Assembly: GCA_005882115.1 (NCBI GenBank)
Contig: VBEG01000028.1
Coordinates: 1-51,123, forward strand
Length of the DNA stretch: 51,123 nucleotides
Source: Chloroflexota bacterium
GTDB lineage: Bacteria; Chloroflexota; Dormibacteria; Dormibacterales; Dormibacteraceae
Direction: 5' to 3'
A model generated the notes under the pieces. It made no database searches. It saw only the letters and a list, made by a program, of their open reading frames with translations, and was not told where the DNA came from. The stretch's first letter is position 1; each line of letters starts with the position of its first letter. Positions 22,124-29,531 of the stretch are shown here, in pieces. The position numbers and the translations under genes are program-made.

Positions 22124-23104
22124 ATCTTTCTAGCCAGCTCGCCTTTCGACATCTTCCACCCCATCCACTCGCTGTGGTGGAACGTCTTCGGCGTCACCCT
22201 GCAGTCCGCCCTGTCGTTCATCTACTCGCACGTCGTGGGCATTCCGGTCCTCGACGTGATCGGACCGTATGGGGTCGCGATCATCCTCCTGACAATCGTC
22301 ATCCGCCTGATCCTTGCGCCGCTGCAGCAGTTCCAGCTGGTCAACCAGAGAAAGACGATGGTCGAGCAGCGAAAGCTGGCGCCGGAGATGGCCGAGCTCT
22401 CCAAGAAATACAAGAAGGACCCGCAGCGCCTGAACGCGGAGCGCATGAAGCTGATGCAGGAGCACGGCGTCAACCCGTACGGCATGCTCCTGGGCTGTCT
22501 ACCGCTGATCGTCCAGCTGCCGATCCTGACCGCGCTCTACTACGTGTTCACTGGTTTTGCGCGCAGCAACAATGTGATCGCGCACTTTCTGTTCATCCCG
22601 AACCTGAACGAGAATCCCAACCACCACCTGCTGTTCAGCGGTCTCCCCATCCCGACCATCGCGTACCTGATCTTCCCGCTGCTGGCGGCGATCACGACGC
22701 TGGTCCAGTCGCGGATGCTGCAGATGCCGCCCTCGCCGACCCCAACCGATCAGGAGCAGCAGACGCAGCAGATGCAGCGGACGATGTTGTGGATCTCGCC
22801 GTTGATGATCGGCTACTTCGCGCTGAACGTTCCCGCCGGCCTCGGGCTGTACTGGTTCGTCGGGAACCTGGTCAGTATCATTCAGCAGAGTTTCGTCGTG
22901 GGGTGGGATAACGTCCTTCCTGCCCGTTTCAGGAGAGGCACTGGAGGAGCGCCGTCGGCGCCGGCCAAGGGGATGCAGAACGGTCAGAAAGGCCCGCCGG
23001 GGAGTCGCAAGGCTCTGCCGCCCACGGTGCAGAAAGCTCCCCCACCCGCGACCTCCAGCAAAACCAAGAAGCCCAACCACAAACCGAGGAGTGATCGCAA
23101 GTGA
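22124..23104 (+). CDS. yidC: Membrane protein insertase YidC, apparent ATC start
   Basis: Short Gram-positive-type YidC/Oxa1. Seen: LWWNVFGVTLQSALSFIY and GVAIILLTIVIRLILAPLQ (the first conserved helices, with the key Arg in VIRLIL), KMxxL-like QRKTMVEQRKLAPEMAELSK, LLGCLPLIVQLPILTALYYV, MLWISPLMIGYFALNVPAGL, and a basic C-terminal tail. The frame is bounded by the yidD TAA at 22109. No ATG, GTG or TTG occurs before GTG 22235, which would remove the region leading into the first conserved helix. ATC 22124 lies eight bases after AAGGAG formed with the yidD stop, an ideal ribosome site. 326 residues from ATC. The stop overlaps the jag GTG (GTGA). Confidence 0.93.
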   Translation: MFLASSPFDIFHPIHSLWWNVFGVTLQSALSFIYSHVVGIPVLDVIGPYGVAIILLTIVIRLILAPLQQFQLVNQRKTMVEQRKLAPEMAELSKKYKKDPQRLNAERMKLMQEHGVNPYGMLLGCLPLIVQLPILTALYYVFTGFARSNNVIAHFLFIPNLNENPNHHLLFSGLPIPTIAYLIFPLLAAITTLVQSRMLQMPPSPTPTDQEQQTQQMQRTMLWISPLMIGYFALNVPAGLGLYWFVGNLVSIIQQSFVVGWDNVLPARFRRGTGGAPSAPAKGMQNGQKGPPGSRKALPPTVQKAPPPATSSKTKKPNHKPRSDRK

Positions 23105-23748
23105 AATCTGCAGAAGGGCGGGGCCGCACCCTCGACGAGGCGGTCGACGCGGCGCTGATCGAGCTCCAGGAGAGCCGCCGCCACGTCGACGTCAAGATCC
23201 TTAGCGAGACGGCGGAGGAGACGATCGTCGAGGTCACCGTCCTGGAGGAGAACGCCGGCGCACCCGCGGCGGCGCCGGCCGCCGCCAACGGCAAGGCCGA
23301 AACGGCGCGCGGTCTGGTCGAAGGTCTGCTGAAACACATGGGCGTCCGCGCCCAGGTGAGCGTCCGGACCGGCTCCGACCCGATTACTCTCGATATCAGC
23401 GGGCGCGACCTCGGTGCGCTGATCGGATGGCGGGGTGAAACTCTTCGCGCGCTGCAGGCCGTCACCAACGTCATGGTCGGCAAGCATCTCGCCGAGGGCG
23501 AGCGCATCATCGTCGACGTCGAGCGATACCGGCAGCGGCGGGAGCACACAGTGCGCGAGATCGCGATGCGCGCCGCGCGCCAGGTGAAGATGACAGGCGA
23601 CGCGATCACGCTCGATGCGATGCAGCCGTTCGAGCGCCGAGCGATCCACCTCGCGCTCGAGGGCGATCCCGACGTGACCAGCTCGAGCATCGGCGAAGAA
23701 CCCGAGCGGCGGGTCGTCGTGGGACCGCGCAAGCCAGCTGACGAGTAA
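23101..23748 (+). CDS. jag: RNA-binding protein Jag/KhpB
   Basis: Jag_N domain (residues 1-50, GRTLDEAVDAALIELQ), Ala-rich linker (about 52-66), KH domain with ISGRDLGALIGWRGETLRAL (the GxxG loop reads GWRG) and R3H domain with RRIAIHLAL-type ending, here RRAIHLALEGDPDVTSSSIG (the R3H 'R..H' motif). Function in other bacteria: RNA binding with KhpA, linked to cell division and envelope regulation. 215 residues. GTG 23101 overlaps the yidC stop. rsmG, mnmE and mnmG, often next, are absent here. Confidence 0.93.
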   Translation: MKSAEGRGRTLDEAVDAALIELQESRRHVDVKILSETAEETIVEVTVLEENAGAPAAAPAAANGKAETARGLVEGLLKHMGVRAQVSVRTGSDPITLDISGRDLGALIGWRGETLRALQAVTNVMVGKHLAEGERIIVDVERYRQRREHTVREIAMRAARQVKMTGDAITLDAMQPFERRAIHLALEGDPDVTSSSIGEEPERRVVVGPRKPADE

Positions 23749-24022
23749 CGGAGCCGGCGGCAGCGCCGCGGTCCGGATCCGCAGGGCGATCGCGCTTATC
23801 AACGCGGTCGCGGACGAGGCCGGCGACGAGGAGATCACGCCGACCGAGATCGCCGAGGCGATTCGCGACTGCCTCGAGCTGCCTGAGGTCGACGAGGTGC
23901 CCAACGTCCGGCGCTACCTCGGCGAAGCACTCGACGCCGTTTCCGATGGCATGCCGGCGGATTTCGTCGCGATGACGCTTTACGCGGCGCTCGGCGCCTT
24001 ACGCGAGGGCGGCATCAACTAG
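23738..24022 (+). CDS. Small unrecognised protein after jag, no canonical start
   Basis: An open frame ending TAG 24020-24022 has a strong coding look: third positions are almost all G or C and the translation is a plausible soluble helical protein with AVRIRRAIALINAVADEAGD, EEITPTEIAEAIRDCLELPE, VPNVRRYLGEALDAVSDG and FVAMTLYAALGALREG. It contains no ATG, GTG or TTG until an internal ATG at 23951. CTG 23738, overlapping the jag coding end, gives 94 residues; ATC 23777 is another option. I do not recognise the family. It fills the gap between jag and the M16 peptidase. Confidence 0.55.
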   Translation: MTSNGAGGSAAVRIRRAIALINAVADEAGDEEITPTEIAEAIRDCLELPEVDEVPNVRRYLGEALDAVSDGMPADFVAMTLYAALGALREGGIN

Positions 24023-24028
24023 GCCTCT

Positions 24029-24034
24029 TATACT
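24029..24034 (+). promoter_or_regulatory. Possible -10 element of the M16 peptidase gene
   Basis: TATACT, a strong -10 match in GC-rich surroundings, ends ten bases before the ATG at 24045; no Shine-Dalgarno sequence follows, so the leader would be only a few bases long. Confidence 0.4.
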
Positions 24035-24044
24035 TTGCGATCCC

Positions 24045-25316
24045 ATGGTCTCCCCGCATCGCGTACACGCGCTGCCTGGGGGCGCCCGTCTGGTCGTCGA
24101 GTCGATGCCCGAGCGGCATTCGACGAGCGTTGTCCTGATGTTTGCGGGCGGATCCCGTCTGGAGGACGAGCGCCTCGCCGGGGTCTCACATTTCATCGAG
24201 CACCTCTACTTCAAGGGCACCCAACGACGGCCGTCGTCTAAAGAGATTGCCGACGCGATCGAAGGTGTCGGGGGCTTTATCAACGCGTCGACCGACAAGG
24301 AGCTGACCGCTTACTGGGCGAGGGTGCCATCGGAGCACATGGCGCTCGGGCTCGACGTCCTGTTTGACGTCGTGACCAACTCCAAGCTGGATCCGGCGGA
24401 CGTGGAGCGCGAGCGGATGGTCATCCTCGAGGAGCTCCGCATGTACCAAGACCAGCCGCAGGATTACGTGCAGAACCTGTTCGAGGAGTTGATCTGGCCC
24501 GGCCATGCATTGGGCCGGGACATCGCGGGCACCGAGGAATCGGTGTCTCGTCTCACCCGCGACGACATCCTCGAGTACGCGGACGCGCGCTACCGGTTGC
24601 CTAACCTCGTCGTCGGGGCGGCGGGGTCGCTCGAGGAGACGGAGACCCTGGGCATGGTCGCGACTGCGCTTTCTCTTCCTGGTGACCTCGATGGCGCTCT
24701 CAGCGCCTCACCCCCGCCGGCTCTGGATGGCCCGCGCGTCCTGGTCCGTCGACGCGGCACCGAGCAAGCGCACATCTGTCTGGGTACTCGCGCGCTCAGC
24801 TACCTGCATCCCGATCGTTACGCCCTCGACCTCTTGAACACGGTGCTCGGCGAGGGCATGAGCTCTCGTCTCTTCTTGAACATCCGCGAGCGTCTCGGTC
24901 TCGCCTACGACGTGCACAGCTTTACGCAGAAGCACCGTGATACGGGTTACCTCGGCGTTTACATCGGAGTCGATCCGAGCAAGGCGGCCGATGCGGTCAA
25001 CGCGGCCATGGCGGAGCTGCGAGCGCTCGGTGAGAGCGAGGTTTCCCCCGAAGAGCTGACACGCGCCAAAGAGTTCACGAAGGGCCGTCTGCGGTTGGAG
25101 CTCGAGACGACCAACGGTGTCGCGTTCTGGCTCACCTACCAGGAGCTGCTGCTCGGCGAGATCAAGAGCATCGACGAGGAGGTCGCCCTGGTCGATGGTG
25201 TGACGGCAGCGGATGTGAGGCGGGTCGCTCAAGAGGTGCTTGGCGGTCCGATGCAGATGGCCGTGATCGGCCCGTTCACGCGCGACAGCGCGTTCCGGCT
25301 CGCGATCGGCGCTTAG
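24045..25316 (+). CDS. M16 family zinc metallopeptidase (processing-peptidase-like)
   Basis: 423 residues. The inverted zinc motif HFIEH (H49, E52, H53) is in GVSHFIEHLYFKGT, with the third ligand in ERERMVILEELRMYQDQP near residue 129. The C-terminal half carries the second M16 domain with NTVLGEGMSSRLFLNIRERLG followed by LAYDVHSF. This is the PqqL/YmxG/mitochondrial-processing-peptidase-beta type found in many bacteria; substrates are peptides, exact role unknown. No signal peptide. Its stop lies two bases from the stop of the convergent lepB. Confidence 0.92.
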   Translation: MVSPHRVHALPGGARLVVESMPERHSTSVVLMFAGGSRLEDERLAGVSHFIEHLYFKGTQRRPSSKEIADAIEGVGGFINASTDKELTAYWARVPSEHMALGLDVLFDVVTNSKLDPADVERERMVILEELRMYQDQPQDYVQNLFEELIWPGHALGRDIAGTEESVSRLTRDDILEYADARYRLPNLVVGAAGSLEETETLGMVATALSLPGDLDGALSASPPPALDGPRVLVRRRGTEQAHICLGTRALSYLHPDRYALDLLNTVLGEGMSSRLFLNIRERLGLAYDVHSFTQKHRDTGYLGVYIGVDPSKAADAVNAAMAELRALGESEVSPEELTRAKEFTKGRLRLELETTNGVAFWLTYQELLLGEIKSIDEEVALVDGVTAADVRRVAQEVLGGPMQMAVIGPFTRDSAFRLAIGA

Positions 25317-25318
25317 CG

Positions 25319-25966
25319 CTAGGCGGCAGCCTTCAGGGGAACCGACCCGACGACGACCGAACCAGTTTCGAGCACCGGCACCTGTGTGTAGATGTTGCCG
25401 AAGTGATCGAGCGGCCAGATGCGAAACCAAGCTTTGCCGTCGATCCGGTCGCGGGTGATGGGACCGAAAAAGCGCGAGTCTTGCGATTTGTTTCGGTTGT
25501 CGCCCATCACGAAGTATTGGTTGGCCGGGATGAGGGCACCATCGCCGAGGCTCCATGGCTGAGGATTGGTCTGCAGAGTCCAGGCCTCGGGCAGGTAGGG
25601 CTCGTCGAGCCTATGGCCGTTGATGTACACGACACCGTCGCGAATCAGCAGCCGTTCGCCAGGCAAGGCGATGACCCGCTTGATGAAGTCGGTGGTGTTG
25701 TTCGTCGGCGGCCGGAGGATGACGATGTCGCCGCGCTGCGGGGCGTGCAGCCGATAGTCGATCTTGTTCGCGATCAGGTAGTCGTTGTCGTCCAGGGTCG
25801 CGAACATGGAGAGGCCTTCGACATGCACCGCCTGAACCGCAAAGCTGATTCCGAAGTAGAGGATGACGGCGAGAACGACAACCTCAGCAACCTCACGCAA
25901 GAGGGACGAGGCCGCGGAGCGTTCATTTGGGGCGGCGCCAGCCGCGTGTTCTTGTTGGGCCGCCAT
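25319..25966 (-). CDS. lepB: Signal peptidase I LepB
   Basis: Type I leader peptidase of the cytoplasmic membrane. One N-terminal transmembrane helix (about 27-46) is followed by the catalytic box VEGLSMFATL with Ser53, KRVIALPGERL with Lys96 (Ser-Lys dyad), and the GDNRNKSQDSRFFGPI box near residue 155. The usual SMxPTL reads SMFATL, lacking Pro, a mild oddity. 215 residues. The gene begins five bases after the parB stop, so it is likely transcribed with parA-parB. Confidence 0.93.
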   Translation of the reverse strand: MAAQQEHAAGAAPNERSAASSLLREVAEVVVLAVILYFGISFAVQAVHVEGLSMFATLDDNDYLIANKIDYRLHAPQRGDIVILRPPTNNTTDFIKRVIALPGERLLIRDGVVYINGHRLDEPYLPEAWTLQTNPQPWSLGDGALIPANQYFVMGDNRNKSQDSRFFGPITRDRIDGKAWFRIWPLDHFGNIYTQVPVLETGSVVVGSVPLKAAA

Positions 25967-25971
25967 TGCGT

Positions 25972-26814
25972 CTAGGAAACGAGCTTAGCGCAGACTCGTT
26001 CCAGCTCTTCGCGGGTTGAGTAGCGAAGCTCGATCTTTCCGCGATTGAGGCTGCCCGTCAAACTCACGGGCAAGCCCAGGGTCGATTCCACGTCCGCGGC
26101 GATGGCCCGAAGCTCGGCCGAGGTAGCCGCGTGGCTGCGCCGCCGCGGCCGGTACGTCCTCACCCAGTTCTCGGTCTGGCGCACTGAGAGATGCTTCGCC
26201 ACGACGACCTTGAGTCCGTGCTCCTGCGCCGCCTGAGTCTCGAGCGCGACCAACGCGCGCGCGTGACCCGCGGTGATCACGCCGGACGCGACCGCCGATT
26301 GGACCGCGGCGCATCCGGTGAGGAGGCGCAGCGTCTGCGTCACCGAGACCCGATGCTTACCAAGTCTTTGCGCGACCTCCTCGTGCGTGAGGCCGAACTC
26401 CTCGATCAAGCGTCGCAGGCCCCGTGCCTCCTCGATGGGATCGAGGTCCGTCCGCTGGAGATTTTCGATGAGGCCGAGGACCAACTGCTCCTCGTTGCCC
26501 GCCTCGCCGCGCACGACCGCGGGCACCTGGCTCAAACCCGCAAGGCGCGCGGCACGCCAACGCCGCTCGCCGGCGATGAGCTCGAATCCGTCGGTGAGCT
26601 TGCGCACCAGGATGGGTTGCAGCACGCCGTGCAGCCGGATCGATTCGGCGAGCTCGCCCAGCGGCTCGGCCTCAAAACGTGACCTGACCTGCTGGCGTGA
26701 CGGCCTGATCTGGTCGACCGCGATCATCTGCGGAACGAGCGCTTCGCCCTCGCTCGACATTGGGATCAACGCATCGAGTCCGCGACCGAGTCCGCGTGGG
26801 CGTGGTTGGCTCAT
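25972..26814 (-). CDS. parB: Chromosome partitioning protein ParB
   Basis: CTP-binding clamp that loads at parS and recruits SMC. Seen: N-terminal RGLGRGLDALI, QMIAVDQIRPSRQQVRSRFE, LAESIRLHGVLQPILVRK, the GERRWRAARLAGLSQVPAVV box (CTP-binding GERR), LGLIENLQRTDLDPIEEARG, and the helix-turn-helix LTHEEVAQRLGKHRVSVTQT. 280 residues. The ATG overlaps the parA stop (ATGA). Confidence 0.95.
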   Translation of the reverse strand: MSQPRPRGLGRGLDALIPMSSEGEALVPQMIAVDQIRPSRQQVRSRFEAEPLGELAESIRLHGVLQPILVRKLTDGFELIAGERRWRAARLAGLSQVPAVVRGEAGNEEQLVLGLIENLQRTDLDPIEEARGLRRLIEEFGLTHEEVAQRLGKHRVSVTQTLRLLTGCAAVQSAVASGVITAGHARALVALETQAAQEHGLKVVVAKHLSVRQTENWVRTYRPRRRSHAATSAELRAIAADVESTLGLPVSLTGSLNRGKIELRYSTREELERVCAKLVS

Positions 26815-27626
26815 CTTTCAAGCAGCTCCTTCGCGAGGGCGCGGTAGGCCGCCGCGCCCCGGCATGTAGGGTCGTATTCGATCACTGATTTGCCGTGACT
26901 GGGCGCCTCGCTGATCCGGACGTTGCGTGGGATCAACGTCTCCAGGACGTGGTGCGGATGCGTGCGGCGTACGGTTTCGAGCACGTCCCACGCCAGGGTC
27001 GTGCGCGCGTCAAATTGCGTCATCAGGATGCCCGCGATGGCAAGCCTCGGATTGAGCCGCGAGCGGACGAGCTGATGCGTGTACATCAGATGCCTTAAGC
27101 CCTCGAGCGCGAAGTATTCGCACTGGGTCGGGATCAGCATGCTTGTCGCCGCGACCAGAGCGTTGAGGGTCAGCAGGCCGAGCGACGGGGGGCAGTCGAT
27201 GAGCACGATCTCGACGTCTGCCGGAATGGAGGCAAGCGCCTTGCGGAGCAAGCTCTCGCGGTCAGGCATGGAAGCAAGCTCGATCTCGGCGCCCGCAAGG
27301 TCGATGTGGGAAGGCACCAGCATGAGGCCGCTCGTTCCCGTCGGCTGCACGACCTGCTCCACCGTCGCCTCGCCGGCGAGAAGGTGGTAGGCGTTCAGCC
27401 GGGCGCGAGCCGGGTCGAGGCCGAGACCCGAAGTCGAGTTGGCCTGGGGGTCCAGGTCGACCAGCAAGGTGGGATGGCCGACCTCGGCCATCGCGGCGGC
27501 GAGGTTGATCGCGGTCGTGGTCTTGCCCACTCCGCCTTTCTGGTTGACCACGGCCAGCACGGGTGGAGATGGGGTTGCCAACATGTTGGGCTTGGCCTGG
27601 CTTACGGATCCTATATCTGGGGCCAT
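26811..27626 (-). CDS. parA: Chromosome partitioning ATPase ParA (Soj)
   Basis: Walker-type ATPase: deviant Walker A KGGVGKTTTAINLA (from residue 30), LLVDLDPQANSTSGLG (Walker A'), VLIDCPPSLGLLTLNAL (Walker B). 271 residues including a poorly conserved N-terminal 22. ATG 27626 is used; an internal ATG at 27584 would also keep all motifs. TAGAAT lies eight bases before ATG 27626 with no Shine-Dalgarno sequence. It opens the parA-parB-lepB set. Confidence 0.95.
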   Translation of the reverse strand: MAPDIGSVSQAKPNMLATPSPPVLAVVNQKGGVGKTTTAINLAAAMAEVGHPTLLVDLDPQANSTSGLGLDPARARLNAYHLLAGEATVEQVVQPTGTSGLMLVPSHIDLAGAEIELASMPDRESLLRKALASIPADVEIVLIDCPPSLGLLTLNALVAATSMLIPTQCEYFALEGLRHLMYTHQLVRSRLNPRLAIAGILMTQFDARTTLAWDVLETVRRTHPHHVLETLIPRNVRISEAPSHGKSVIEYDPTCRGAAAYRALAKELLER

Positions 27627-27634
27627 TGGACGAG

Positions 27635-27640
27635 ATTCTA
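27635..27640 (-). promoter_or_regulatory. Possible parA -10 element
   Basis: TAGAAT on the minus strand, eight bases before the parA ATG. A short leader or leaderless transcript would result. Confidence 0.35.
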
Positions 27641-27672
27641 GCCCTGGGTCAGGAGCCTGACCAGTCAGTCTG

Positions 27673-28680
27673 TTAACGGTGCCTCCAGATGGCGTAGGCC
27701 GACACGGCGATTAATACGACTTCGAGCACGATGGCGACGTTCAGCGCGGCGCCGGCGATACCGATGCCAACCAACAAGTTGTAGCTGACGTGACAGGCAC
27801 ACGAGGCTGTGGTGTTCGTGTACTTGCGGACGAAGCCGAGGCCCAGGGCGAGCACGAAAACGGCCAGCGTATCGATGGAGAGGCCGTATTCGGTGTGGAT
27901 CGACGTGAAGAGGAGGGCGGTGGCCAACACGCCGATGCGAGGCTGGAGGGCGCCCCGAAACAGCACCTCTTCGCAAATCCCCGGCAGCAGCGCGAGGGCG
28001 GCGATGCCCAGTGGTCCGCCCAGCTGGCCGAACACATGCTGAGTGGTGTTGTCCACCCGCCGCGCGATGTCGGGGGTGAGGCTATGGCTCAGGATGTCCG
28101 AGGCCTGGCTCAGGACAAGGAACAGGCCGGCCACCGCAAGGGCCAGGATCACATGCCGCCAGGCCGGAACGACCAGCCCCAGTCGTTCGGCGGCCTGGCG
28201 GGCGTTGCGACGCATGAAGACGCCGACCCCCGCCGCCGCGATGATCAGGAACGGCGCCTCGCCCTCGAGCACGTCGACGACGTTCAGCGGCGGTTGGGCG
28301 AGGTTGCTCCCCAGGACGTCGGTGAAGGCGATCAAGGTCACCTGGGTGCCCAGCAACAGCGTCGATAGGACAAGCGCAAGCGTGTGAACAGGGTTCTCGG
28401 GGTCGATCGGAAGGAACGCCGCCATGTCCCGGCGGATAGGTTGGAACAGGAACCCGGCCGCCGCCGCCGCGGTCACGATCACACCCGCGTCGACCGCAAA
28501 CCTACGCTGGGCTGGCAGAGCCTGCGACAGCAACTGGAGTCCGGCGAGGTCGGCCAATCCGAACAAAGCGACGAGGGCGACTGTGAAGGCCGCGAGCAGC
28601 GTGCCGGCGCCGGAAGCCCAGGGCTTGCCGACGAACGTATTCGCGGCTATGACTAGCGGGAGCGGCATCAGCTCCACCAC
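27673..28680 (-). CDS. CPBP (CAAX-like) intramembrane protease
   Basis: 335-residue multi-pass membrane protein with about eight to nine hydrophobic segments. All three CPBP motifs are present: EEVLFRG (E237, E238, R242), FTSIH (F258, H262) and HVSYN (H297, N301), the glutamate/histidine set of the Rce1-type active site. In bacteria these proteins act in membrane proteolysis, bacteriocin self-immunity or protein processing; the substrate here is unknown. GTG 28680 is the first standard start; the frame is open a further 30 bases to overlap the slipin stop (CTGA), so the true N-terminus may be longer. Confidence 0.88.
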   Translation of the reverse strand: MVELMPLPLVIAANTFVGKPWASGAGTLLAAFTVALVALFGLADLAGLQLLSQALPAQRRFAVDAGVIVTAAAAAGFLFQPIRRDMAAFLPIDPENPVHTLALVLSTLLLGTQVTLIAFTDVLGSNLAQPPLNVVDVLEGEAPFLIIAAAGVGVFMRRNARQAAERLGLVVPAWRHVILALAVAGLFLVLSQASDILSHSLTPDIARRVDNTTQHVFGQLGGPLGIAALALLPGICEEVLFRGALQPRIGVLATALLFTSIHTEYGLSIDTLAVFVLALGLGFVRKYTNTTASCACHVSYNLLVGIGIAGAALNVAIVLEVVLIAVSAYAIWRHR

Positions 28681-28712
28681 GAGCGTGCCGGCGTCGAGGG
28701 GGAGTAGCCCGG

Positions 28713-29531
28713 TCAGCCGGTCTTCGGTTCCCTGTCCGGTAGTGGTTTCGGGGGTGCGCCGTCGACGACCGACTTGCCGAACTCGATCAGCGGCTTGAAC
28801 AGCTCGATCGGCAGCGGCAGGATCACAGTCGTGTTCTTCTCCGACCCGATCTCGACCATCGTCTGCAGGAATCGGAGCTGCAGCGCTCCCTGCTGAGAGG
28901 AGATCACCTGCGCCGCGTTGGCCAGCGTCTGCGATGCCTGGAACTCACCGTCGGCGTTGATGATCTTGGCTCGCTTCTCGCGCTCGGCCTCGGCTTGCTT
29001 GGCCATCGCGCGCTGCATCGTGCTCGGCAGCTCGACGTCCTTGATCTCGACCACCGCGACCTTGATGCCCCAGGGCTCGGTCTGCTCGTCGATGATCCTC
29101 TGTAGGTTCTGGTTGATCTTCTCTCGGTTCGCGAGCAGCTCATCCAGGGTGCTTTGGCCCAAGGCTGCGCGCAACGTCGTCTGGGAGATCTGTGACGTGG
29201 CGTTGATGTAGTTGAGGACCTGCGTCACCGCGCGCCGCGCGTCGACGACCTGGAAGTAGATGACCGCGTTGACCTTCGCGGTCACGTTGTCGTTGGTGAT
29301 GATCTCTTGCGGAGGCACTTCGAGCGTGATCGTGCGGAGGTCGATCTTCACCAGCCGGTCGACCCCGAAGGGGATGATGAAAAACAGGCCTGGACCCTTG
29401 AGCGGGATCAGCCGGCCCAGGCGGAACACAACCCCGCGCTCGTACTCGTTGGCGATCCGGAGGCTGGAGAAGACCCCGATCAGAACGATGACGAGGACGA
29501 CCACGAGTATCGAAACCGAACCGAAATCCAC
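28713..29531 (-). CDS. Slipin / stomatin-like SPFH-domain protein
   Basis: N-terminal transmembrane helix (residues 6-23), SPFH domain with VVFRLGRLIPLKGPGLFFII, VDLRT-like VKIDLRTITLEVPPQE, NVTAKVNAVIYFQV, and a long helical segment IKDVELPSTMQRAMAKQAEA. C-terminal LRFLQTMVEIGSEKNTTVIL closes the family pattern. Slipins form membrane-bound scaffolds and pair with NfeD proteins; here the partner is directly upstream (stop and start are adjacent, GTG 29531 after TAA 29532). 272 residues. Confidence 0.93.
   Translation of the reverse strand: MDFGSVSILVVVLVIVLIGVFSSLRIANEYERGVVFRLGRLIPLKGPGLFFIIPFGVDRLVKIDLRTITLEVPPQEIITNDNVTAKVNAVIYFQVVDARRAVTQVLNYINATSQISQTTLRAALGQSTLDELLANREKINQNLQRIIDEQTEPWGIKVAVVEIKDVELPSTMQRAMAKQAEAEREKRAKIINADGEFQASQTLANAAQVISSQQGALQLRFLQTMVEIGSEKNTTVILPLPIELFKPLIEFGKSVVDGAPPKPLPDREPKTG

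Noticed and set aside
22235-23104. GTG 22235 as the yidC start
   Set aside because: It would remove the stretch leading into the first conserved YidC helix and leave the ideal Shine-Dalgarno sequence at 22112 unused.
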